Source of the DNA: a virus | Length of the DNA: 21,740 bases | Reading direction: 5' to 3' (one strand) | IMG/VR virus record: IMGVR_UViG_3300034355_000641 | Location: 1-21,740 of that record | In this document: positions 15,035-20,008 of the stretch, piece after piece | Layout of the letters: the number at the start of each line of letters is the position of its first letter | Position numbering within the stretch: the stretch's first letter is position 1 | Notes under the pieces: generated by a model | What the model saw: the letters and a program-made list of their open reading frames with translations, nothing else | The model's database searches: none | Told to the model about the DNA's origin: nothing | Translations under genes and position numbers: made by a program

Positions 15035-15157
15035 TTATGATGACAGGCGGCTCTCGATCAACTTCTGCTCATCCTGGGGCGGCGGAGGCGCGTCCCGGAG
15101 CTCCTGATAGGCGGCTCGAGCGAGCAGCTCGACAAGCTCTCGAAGGGCGGGATTCAT
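15035..15157 (-). CDS. Small ORF upstream of the integrase (40 aa)
   Basis: A 40-residue ORF starting at ATG 15157 and ending at TAA 15037-15035, nine bases before the integrase ATG. GGAG lies seven bases upstream of the start (15165-15168 on the plus strand). The protein starts 'MNPALRELVELLARAAYQEL', an amphipathic helix, followed by four prolines and an acidic helix. The good ribosome site and spacing make it a real gene candidate. Small proteins beside serine integrases are sometimes directionality factors, but those are usually larger, so the role is unknown; coupling to integrase translation is an alternative. Confidence 0.6.
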   Translation of the reverse strand: MNPALRELVELLARAAYQELRDAPPPPQDEQKLIESRLSS

Positions 15158-15197
15158 TTCAGTACTCCGTCGTCCATGCCTTGAATTTCTCGCGTAC

Positions 15198-15413
15198 CCG
15201 ATGCCGACCTTGCCGTGTCATTCCAAGCCCTTCCCAAATGTCCATGCCTAGCCGCGCCGTGCACCACCGAGCCCTGCCATGCCTAGCCAAGCCGAGCCAT
15301 GCCGATCCCGGCCAAAATTTCCTTGCCGCGCCTAGCCGTGCCTGGCCGCGCCGTTCCCAGCCGAGCCCTGCCGAGCCCCGCCGTGCCAAGCCTTAACATC
15401 CAAACCCTGCCAC
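15198..15413 (-). repeat. Two-level pentanucleotide array (NNGGC units, 79-nt superunit)
   Basis: On the plus strand the stretch reads as GCCNN pentamers; on the transcribed minus strand, NNGGC. Block A (15241-15315) and block B (15320-15394) each hold exactly 15 pentamers, each followed by a 4-nt break (AATT 15316-15319, AACA 15395-15398), giving a 79-nt unit. A third block starts at 15399 and is cut after three pentamers by the upstream gene's stop. Another break (AATG) lies at 15237-15240, before which pentamers continue degenerately to about 15198. Of 33 well-phased pentamers, 25 have GCC, 5 TCC, 2 ACC and 1 GCA at the fixed positions. The first pentamer after each break is always TCC. 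The dinucleotides differ between blocks, so this is not simple recent duplication. Other than a TTG-initiated frame it holds no convincing gene. Confidence 0.9.
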
Positions 15414-15414
15414 G

Positions 15415-16032
15415 TTATGCGGCGATTTTTAGTTCCCGTTTAATTTCATCGAAACGCTCAACCGTAAATCTGCCGTATCGAGGCCGATAATCACCGAGGC
15501 CGATGAACGCACCAGCGTCCGACAGCCAACGATGCAGCGCAGCGGCGTCAGCGACGACCTCATTTGATGCCGACACTTCAAACGTAATGCGCCAATCGTG
15601 AAAAATCGGGCGGGTTCGCATGACGCGCGCTTGACCTACACGAACGCCGACCGTCAAGCGAAAGAACGGATCGGCACACATCTCATCGACGGTCTTTCCG
15701 GCACCGGCAAAAGACAGCGCGCCGTCTGTTTCAACAAACACGCCAGAAAGCGCTTGCTTGCCTTCTTTGCTCCGCGTCGCGCCTTTTGCGATCACCGCCT
15801 CGAGAATGCGGCTCGGAATCATCGGCGCGCCATTTGCGTCTACATAAAGCCCGCCTTTCCACTCGATGTCCGCCATCGCGGCAAGATCGGCGTCTGTCTT
15901 TTTTCGTTTAGACGAGACCGCCTTCATCGCTTTTGAGAATGGATTGAGGGGGTCCGCTAACTGCCCGTTGTGCATAACGAGCGGAGACAGGCCGGAAATC
16001 GTTGCGCTGAAGAACCGATAACCTATCGACAT
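15415..16032 (-). CDS. Phage protein with RAMP/Cas7-like features, next to the array
   Basis: A 205-residue protein; ATG at 16032 with GGAG seven bases upstream. I recognise it as a recurrent uncharacterised phage protein. The N-terminal strand 'FFSATISGLSPLVMHNGQ' (7-24) leads into a basic helix (33-45). 'GAPMIPSRILEAVIAKGATR' (68-87) recalls the 'IPGSSLKG' motif of Cas7/Csm3-type RAMPs, and the C-terminus has a Gly-rich loop 'GLGDYRPRYGRF' (178-189) like RAMP G-loops. These would suggest an RRM-type RNA-binding fold. That is eye-level motif similarity, not a proven homology. The stop codon lies two bases from the pentanucleotide array, which therefore forms the 3' UTR of this gene's message. 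The upstream HNH ORF overlaps it by 125 bases. Confidence 0.7.
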   Translation of the reverse strand: MSIGYRFFSATISGLSPLVMHNGQLADPLNPFSKAMKAVSSKRKKTDADLAAMADIEWKGGLYVDANGAPMIPSRILEAVIAKGATRSKEGKQALSGVFVETDGALSFAGAGKTVDEMCADPFFRLTVGVRVGQARVMRTRPIFHDWRITFEVSASNEVVADAAALHRWLSDAGAFIGLGDYRPRYGRFTVERFDEIKRELKIAA

Positions 16033-16393
16033 TTGATAACTCCATACCCACCAGGGGCGTCAGATTTTTGCGCGCTGTTTCAATGCGGCCGGGTCGCGCG
16101 ACTTTTTCCCGGACGCAATCAATCATCGGAGCCGGTCGCTCCTGTCGAAGTCGCGATGTAATCGCCTCGTGGCATTGGCGGCACAGCACAACGACGTCGG
16201 CAAGAGATTCGGAACCGAATGTCTCGTAGTGCCGGTGATGCAACTCAAGCCCGTAGCCAGTAGCGGCGGACGCAGGGCAGCAGCGACATTCAAAATTTGC
16301 CGCGGCGAGCGCTTCATCGCGCAAGCGCGACCAATGGCTCGGCGCTGGATGCTCGGATGAGGGGCGCTTTGTTAATCGACCCGCAATCTTCAC
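15908..16393 (-). CDS. HNH endonuclease
   Basis: A 161-residue protein from a GTG start (16393-16391) overlapping the previous stop in GTGA. The HNH/zinc module spans about residues 34-80: 'FECRCC' (Cys36, Cys38/39), 'LELHHRHYETFG' (His52, His53), then 'VVLCRQCHEAI' (Cys71, Cys74, His75). Family members cut DNA with a beta-beta-alpha metal finger. The last 41 residues overlap the start of the RAMP-like gene in another frame and have unremarkable composition, so either the true protein functions without them or a frameshift extended the ORF. In-operon partners could be the recombination genes upstream or the array/RAMP-like pair downstream. Confidence 0.8.
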   Translation of the reverse strand: MKIAGRLTKRPSSEHPAPSHWSRLRDEALAAANFECRCCPASAATGYGLELHHRHYETFGSESLADVVVLCRQCHEAITSRLRQERPAPMIDCVREKVARPGRIETARKNLTPLVGMELSNVDRLSVLQRNDFRPVSARYAQRAVSGPPQSILKSDEGGLV

Positions 16394-16626
16394 GCGGCCT
16401 TCTCCACGATCTCGACATAAGCGTCGAGCTTGTCTTCAGCGATCCCGAGCTGCAAAGAAAGAAGCTTTTTCTGTAGCTCACCGACGGCCTTCTGCAACTC
16501 GTCGCGCTCCTCAACGAGTAGCTTCACTCGAGAGGCGAGCGCCTGCGAGAGATCGCTTGCGTCGGGGATCGCGGAGACGTGACCGACAATCTCAAGATCA
16601 GACATCAAAGAATAAAATCCAGACAT
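16390..16626 (-). CDS. Hypothetical coiled-coil protein
   Basis: With ATG at 16626, 78 residues; an in-frame ATG at 16683 (97 residues) is possible but gives a Pro-rich start, and neither has a strong ribosome site. The centre, about residues 28-60 ('ASRVKLLVEERDELQKAVGELQKKLLSLQ'), is a clear heptad coiled coil, so it probably self-associates. No family recognised. It overlaps the HNH start by four bases (GTGA), in the early operon. Confidence 0.62.
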   Translation of the reverse strand: MSGFYSLMSDLEIVGHVSAIPDASDLSQALASRVKLLVEERDELQKAVGELQKKLLSLQLGIAEDKLDAYVEIVEKAA

Positions 16627-16692
16627 AACTGTTCCGGCTTGCACGACGGGGCCGGGCTCCGTTGGGGGGTGTGACGCGCGCATCGTCGATGA

Positions 16693-16917
16693 CTACATGA
16701 CGAGCTCGAATCCAGGGAGCACCGGCTGTGCAACGCGATACCGCGCAAACTTTTTCCCGTTCCTGGTCTCGGTGACGGTCTCGATGTCCATGCCTTCGGC
16801 GCGCAGCTCTGCAACTCGAGCGGCCAGGCGAAAGCACCCGAACTGATCGAGCGCTGTGAGCGGCGTTAGCTCGATTCCAGAGAGCAGCGCGGCGCGGATC
16901 TGTTCCGTTTGTGTCAC
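16693..16917 (-). CDS. Small helix-turn-helix protein
   Basis: A 74-residue protein starting at GTG 16917 (GTGA overlap with the preceding gene). The pattern 'LSGIELTPLTALDQFGCFRLAARVAELRAEG' followed by a beta wing 'ETRNGKKFARYRV' is that of the small winged-helix proteins often found in phage early operons. It may bind DNA, but its target is unknown. A 66-base gap without a clear signal separates it from the next gene. Confidence 0.72.
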   Translation of the reverse strand: MTQTEQIRAALLSGIELTPLTALDQFGCFRLAARVAELRAEGMDIETVTETRNGKKFARYRVAQPVLPGFELVM

Positions 16918-17096
16918 GACAACACCTCCCGATTCATCTCGAGTTCTCTGCGGCGCGCGTTCAACTCGGTCAGCGTCGACTCGATGACCGCGTCGAACTT
17001 GCCGAGGGCGTAGGCGGTGCGAACGACCTCGGCGACAAGCTGACGCGAGCTCGCCTGGTCGGCCATCGCGACAAGGTTCTCGAGGGCGGTGTTCAT
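16914..17096 (-). CDS. Hypothetical protein (60 aa)
   Basis: A 60-residue helical ORF from ATG 17096, which overlaps the stop of the RecT-type gene (ATGA). The sequence 'MNTALENLVAMADQASSRQ' and the heptad-like remainder suggest a small all-helical protein. The frame stays open further upstream, but that extension lies antiparallel in frame over the RecT gene and is disregarded. No family recognised. Confidence 0.6.
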   Translation of the reverse strand: MNTALENLVAMADQASSRQLVAEVVRTAYALGKFDAVIESTLTELNARRRELEMNREVLS

Positions 17097-17806
17097 GCTG
17101 CGACCTCCTGCGGCTCGACGACGATCGCCTCGAGCTCCGCCTTCCTGGCGTCCTTCGCGTAGTTCAGCGACTCCTCGAGCTCGCGATCCTTTGACTTCCT
17201 GGCGAGCACTACCGAATCGCGGAAGCGAGTCTTCAGCGTCTCGAGATCCGGTGCCTCGCGTACCAGGTGAACCGGATCGGCGAGCGGCGGCTCCTGGGCG
17301 ACGACTGTCGCGCTCGAGCTCGAGATCGTCATGTCCTGGACCTCTTCGGAGGTGTAGACGCCGACGGCAACACCAGGGAACACAGCGCGAACGCCTTCGG
17401 AGATCACGCGAGCGCGGAGCATCTGTCGCGGGTACTGACGCCAGGTCGCGTTTTTTGTGAGCCCAGCGCGTTCGGCCATCTGGAAGGTCCAGCGGATCTC
17501 GACCGTCCCGCCTTGCGGGTGCGACACCTTCGCGGCGACCGCCTGATCGGTGTATTCGATCCACTCGATCTTTCCGCCGTTCGCCTGGAATCGAGCGAGC
17601 AGAGCGTCGCTCTTCAGCGAGGGTCGTCCCTGGATGATGTGATAGTCGCGCGCGGCGATCGCTGGGTGCAGGCCTTCCGCCTGGGCGATCAGCATCAAAG
17701 ACATCGCCTGGTCGGGTGTACGGACTCCAAAGAGCCCAGACTTCGCGACCGCCGTCGCCATCTTCTCGATGTCCGTCACGCTGACGGATTGAATCGCTGT
17801 CGTCAT
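17093..17806 (-). CDS. RecT-family single-strand annealing protein
   Basis: A 237-residue protein; the ATG at 17806 is chosen because GGAGAAGG lies just upstream, and the longer open frame has a basic extension that overlaps the exonuclease gene. The block 'LMLIAQAEGLHPAIAARDYHIIQGRPSLKSDALLARF' and 'RWTFQMAERAGL' with 'WRQYPRQMLRARVISEGVRAVFPGV' are the recognisable core of RecT-type recombinases, which anneal complementary single strands after exonuclease resection. The variable acidic C-terminus is also typical. It pairs with the YqaJ-type nuclease directly upstream, as exo and bet do in lambda. Confidence 0.85.
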   Translation of the reverse strand: MTTAIQSVSVTDIEKMATAVAKSGLFGVRTPDQAMSLMLIAQAEGLHPAIAARDYHIIQGRPSLKSDALLARFQANGGKIEWIEYTDQAVAAKVSHPQGGTVEIRWTFQMAERAGLTKNATWRQYPRQMLRARVISEGVRAVFPGVAVGVYTSEEVQDMTISSSSATVVAQEPPLADPVHLVREAPDLETLKTRFRDSVVLARKSKDRELEESLNYAKDARKAELEAIVVEPQEVAA

Positions 17807-18450
17807 GCTGCCTTCTCCCTTAATTGGCGCTCGAGGTCGTCCACCTCGGCGAGAAACTGTCGGACCTCGAGGTCCAGGTTCGCAATGAAGACGTCGTCGC
17901 GCTCGACGTGCTCGATGTAGAGCTGGTGTGATTTCGGAAAACGCGGGTCGTAGCTGCAAAACAGCGCGCGCTTGCGACCCGTTATCCAGAGCTGGCCTTG
18001 CACCTGTGCTCTGTGCTCATGCGGCATCCCGTACAACCAGGTCTCGGCGTGTACGATGCTCGATGGACATTTGAATTCGACGACGGATGCGTTGGGGTCC
18101 GAGTCACTTCCGATGAGACCGTCGGGAGACGCTCCACACATCAACGACGGGTGACGGTGGAATCCGGTCTCGCGCACCTCGACGCCGAGCTTGAACTCAA
18201 GCTCGATGCGCGCGCCTGGCTCCTGGTCAATTCCCCATTGCATCGCCGCGGTGGTGAAGTGTGGCGTCGGCTGGCCGGTGAGGCGCTCGGTGACCAGCTC
18301 GATCGCGTAGTCGATGCGAGCCTGCGCCGGTGCGCCTTTCGTTTCGTCTTTCTTTGGCTTTAGCCTGGCGAGCGCGTGCTTAAAACGAGAGGCGCTGCAA
18401 AGTCCGAGGCGGGCCGCGAACCACTCCGCGGATCGTTGCTGTTCCATCAT
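17803..18450 (-). CDS. YqaJ/lambda-exonuclease-type recombination nuclease
   Basis: A 215-residue protein of the YqaJ viral recombinase family. Signature elements: 'WFAARLGLCSASRF' near the N-terminus, a 'GIDQEPGARIE' glutamate, 'GASPDGLIG' with the metal-binding Asp, 'VVEFKCPSS' with the catalytic E-x-K, and 'AQVQGQLWITG' with the conserved Gln. It should degrade the 5' strand of double-stranded ends processively to feed the annealing protein. Two ATGs are possible (18450 and 18447) behind AGGAGG; the second has the better spacing. It overlaps neighbours by four bases on both sides. Confidence 0.9.
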   Translation of the reverse strand: MMEQQRSAEWFAARLGLCSASRFKHALARLKPKKDETKGAPAQARIDYAIELVTERLTGQPTPHFTTAAMQWGIDQEPGARIELEFKLGVEVRETGFHRHPSLMCGASPDGLIGSDSDPNASVVEFKCPSSIVHAETWLYGMPHEHRAQVQGQLWITGRKRALFCSYDPRFPKSHQLYIEHVERDDVFIANLDLEVRQFLAEVDDLERQLREKAA

Positions 18451-18683
18451 GCGGCCTCCTTCGGCGCTCGATGGATGAGCTGCCGTCCGCCGTGCAACGT
18501 CGAGAGCGCAAGGCCCGATGCGCTCAATGCGCGGATGAGCTCACCGAGCGGAACCTCCGGGTCGAGCTCCATGCGGACAACAGGAGGCGGGGCGTCACGC
18601 TCGATCCCTCGGACGAACTCGGCCACCGCTCTCGTATCGCGCGGGTCGATGTACTCAACCGAGCTCACAGCGGCACCTGCCAT
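18447..18683 (-). CDS. Hypothetical protein (78 aa)
   Basis: A 78-residue ORF from ATG 18683, lying partly within the preceding small membrane protein gene (19-base overlap) and ending on the exonuclease start. The N-terminal half ('EYIDPRDTRAVAEFVRGIERD') is acidic, the C-terminal half short and hydrophobic. No ribosome site is visible, so translation is probably coupled to the upstream gene. No family recognised. Confidence 0.6.
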   Translation of the reverse strand: MAGAAVSSVEYIDPRDTRAVAEFVRGIERDAPPPVVRMELDPEVPLGELIRALSASGLALSTLHGGRQLIHRAPKEAA

Positions 18684-18865
18684 TGACGGCCGCGGCGCTG
18701 CGAGCGGACGTTCGGGCCAGGCAGAAGCTCCCGGCGGCGACGGTTACGTCGGCGCGTCTCGATCAGATTGAGGAGATACTCGACGATCCCGCCGAACACG
18801 GCGAAGACGCCGAAGACGACCAAAATGGCCGAAAACGCGATGATCCCGTCGATTGCTGTGTCCAT
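18665..18865 (-). CDS. Small membrane protein, first gene of the left early operon
   Basis: A 66-residue protein from ATG 18865, with GGGAGG four bases upstream. One hydrophobic segment at about residues 6-28 ('GIIAFSAILVVFGVFAVFGGIV') is followed by a strongly basic run 'RRRNRRRRE', giving a single-pass protein with a cytoplasmic basic tail. First genes of left operons are often host-takeover, exclusion or antitermination functions; none can be assigned here. The stop codon lies inside the next gene. Confidence 0.7.
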   Translation of the reverse strand: MDTAIDGIIAFSAILVVFGVFAVFGGIVEYLLNLIETRRRNRRRRELLPGPNVRSQRRGRQWQVPL

Positions 18866-18909
18866 GTAACCTCCCAAGTCAGGGGCCGCGAACTGCGGCT
18901 TCCTGGGGA

Positions 18910-18938
18910 GTATTACCGGGTGGTACTTATTAAGTCAA
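18910..18938 (-). promoter_or_regulatory. Left early promoter PL
   Basis: On the minus strand a -35 TTGACT (18938-18933) and a -10 TAATAC (18915-18910) are separated by exactly 17 bases. The operator at 18911-18928 fills the spacer and the -10, so a bound repressor would block it. The start site would be near 18903, giving a leader of about 38 bases to the ATG at 18865. All minus-strand genes down to 13430 are read from it, with no visible terminator. Confidence 0.82.
18911..18928. promoter_or_regulatory. Left operator (ACC-N4-GGT palindrome)
   Basis: Half-sites TATTACC and GGTACTT flank a 4-bp GGGT centre. The ACC-N4-GGT core matches the two operators between repressor and cro. A lone half-site GGTAATG follows at 18947-18953. 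Confidence 0.7.
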
Positions 18939-19001
18939 CAACAGACGGTAATGGTTGACTAAAAGGTTATTGCGGGATAGCGGCTACCAGGCCAGGCGGA
19001 C

Positions 19002-19670
19002 CTAGATCCGCTCGGAATTCTTATAGACGACGCGCCCGATGATCTCGACGCCTTCGCCGCATCGCTTGTCACCGTAGCGGCGCTTGTCTGGGTTATCGGA
19101 AGAGAGAAACCATTCGCCGGAATCTCGGCGCAGGCGCTTGATTACGAGTTCGCCTTCATAGTTCACGGCGAAGACCTCGCCATCGACGATGGCGGTGTCG
19201 CCTTTGTTGATGACGATCGTGTCGCCGTCATAGAGGCCTGGCTCCATCGAGCGGCCCTCGACTTTTACGGCGACAAGATGATCGGGCCGAAAGCCTCGCG
19301 ACTCGAACCATTCCCTGCGGAAAAACAGGGGCGGGGCTTCGTCCTGGTGGCATTCCACCGCCCAGCCGATCACTCCTGCGGAGAGTTTTATTTTGACTCT
19401 CTTCACCGCGACAAATCCCTCCGGCGCTTCTTCTCCGACGTTTTGTGCATCGTCGACGCGATCGAGCCATCCTTTAGGTAGTCCGACCGCCGCCTCGATC
19501 TGCCGGGCGAGCTTTTCTCCGAACCCTTTCTTTGATGTGAGCGTACCGGAAAGCTGACTCTGGCTCTTTCCGACTATCTGCCCAAAACGCGAAGTATTGC
19601 CACCGTACTCGTCGCTGATGAGGCGCCGAAGGCGTTCTCGTCTGATTTCCTGAATGTCCACGGTTTGCAT
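19002..19670 (-). CDS. CI-type prophage repressor, S24/LexA-like
   Basis: A 222-residue repressor when read from ATG 19670; a GTG at 19688 would add six residues but lies at or upstream of the expected transcript start. Residues about 8-70 are a helix-turn-helix domain. The C-terminal S24 domain has the Ala98-Gly99 cleavage site ('LSAGVIG'), nucleophile Ser141 ('EGRSMEP') and general base Lys178 ('LVIKRL'). It should keep the prophage silent and self-cleave on RecA activation during the SOS response. It faces the Cro-like gene across shared operators, and transcription from its 3' side runs toward the left operon. No terminator was recognised at 18939-19001. Confidence 0.93.
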   Translation of the reverse strand: MQTVDIQEIRRERLRRLISDEYGGNTSRFGQIVGKSQSQLSGTLTSKKGFGEKLARQIEAAVGLPKGWLDRVDDAQNVGEEAPEGFVAVKRVKIKLSAGVIGWAVECHQDEAPPLFFRREWFESRGFRPDHLVAVKVEGRSMEPGLYDGDTIVINKGDTAIVDGEVFAVNYEGELVIKRLRRDSGEWFLSSDNPDKRRYGDKRCGEGVEIIGRVVYKNSERI

Positions 19671-19683
19671 TGTCGCATTATTG

Positions 19684-19699
19684 TTCACCTATAGGTGAA
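19684..19699. promoter_or_regulatory. Operator palindrome overlapping the repressor promoter
   Basis: A perfect 16-bp palindrome, TTCACC-TATA-GGTGAA. It shares the ACC-N4-GGT core with the other operators and covers the presumed -10 of the repressor gene, so occupancy would stop repressor synthesis (autorepression or Cro action). Confidence 0.78.
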
Positions 19700-19717
19700 T
19701 TACCGTGTGGTATTGAA
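19688..19717 (-). promoter_or_regulatory. Probable repressor maintenance promoter (PRM)
   Basis: On the minus strand a -10 TATAGG (19693-19688) has a weak -35 TTCAAT (19717-19712) 18 bases upstream. The -35 overlaps that of PR on the other strand. A start near 19682 leaves only about a dozen bases before the ATG at 19670 and no Shine-Dalgarno, similar to the leaderless lambda cI message. Confidence 0.5.
19698..19715. promoter_or_regulatory. Second right operator (ACC-N4-GGT)
   Basis: Half-sites AATTACC and GGTATTG around GTGT, sharing two bases with the neighbouring palindrome. It lies between PRM -10 and PR -35. A further half-site GGTAATA at 19733-19739 lies in the PR -10. Confidence 0.7.
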
Positions 19718-19740
19718 CAATAATGGCTTTTTGGTAATAC
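19713..19740 (+). promoter_or_regulatory. Right early promoter PR
   Basis: -35 TTGAAC (19713-19718) and -10 TAATAC (19735-19740) with a 16-bp spacer. The -10 and its flanks repeat those of PL (GGTAATACTCC). A start site near 19747 would lie only about four bases before the cro ATG at 19751. Confidence 0.68.
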
Positions 19741-19750
19741 TCCGGGCGCC

Positions 19751-20008
19751 ATGACACTCAAAGAGTTCCTTCAAACCATGACCCTCCGGCAGCGCGACCG
19801 TTTCGCAGAGCGCGTCGGAACGACGGGAGGCCATCTGCGGAATGTGAGCTACGGCTACAAAAAGGCCGCGGAATCGCTGGCGATCAACATCGAGCGGGAG
19901 AGCAACGGGATCGTCACGGTCGAAGAACTCCGACCGGATGTCGACTGGCGCGTGATCCGCGACTCGAGAGCTAGACGCCGCGTGAACCAGGTCGGGGAGG
20001 CGGCGTGA
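19751..20008 (+). CDS. Cro-like repressor
   Basis: An 85-residue protein divergent from the CI repressor. The segment 'LKEFLQTMTLRQRDRFAERVGTTGGHLRNVSYGYKKAAESLAINIERESNG' has the spacing of a helix-turn-helix of the YdaS/Cro type, followed by a short C-terminal tail. It should bind the same operators and shut off repressor synthesis, favouring lytic growth. There is no Shine-Dalgarno before the ATG, and the predicted PR start is only about four bases upstream, so the message is probably leaderless. It overlaps the replication gene by four bases (GTGA). Confidence 0.82.
   Translation: MTLKEFLQTMTLRQRDRFAERVGTTGGHLRNVSYGYKKAAESLAINIERESNGIVTVEELRPDVDWRVIRDSRARRRVNQVGEAA

Noticed and set aside
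15159-15389. 76-residue minus-strand ORF running through the pentamer array (Ala/Arg/Gly-rich)
   Set aside because: It starts with TTG without a ribosome site, its sequence is the direct consequence of the GGC-rich pentamer pattern (a 5-residue period), and the interruptions shift its frame relative to the repeat. Its stop just before the 40-aa ORF is noted in the findings.
15198-15413. CRISPR array interpretation of the repeats
   Set aside because: There is no repeat of 20 bases or more, no spacers of constant length, and no adaptation genes; the units are 5 bases.
18885-18899. 5-bp hairpin (GCCGC/GCGGC) in the PL leader as a boxB-like nut site
   Set aside because: The loop on the RNA strand (AGUUC) does not fit a GNRA-type boxB loop, no boxA is visible, and no N-like gene was recognised.
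18955-18983. Plus-strand promoter from a second TTGACT at 18955-18960
   Set aside because: No acceptable -10 lies 16-18 bases downstream, and it would read antisense into the repressor gene.
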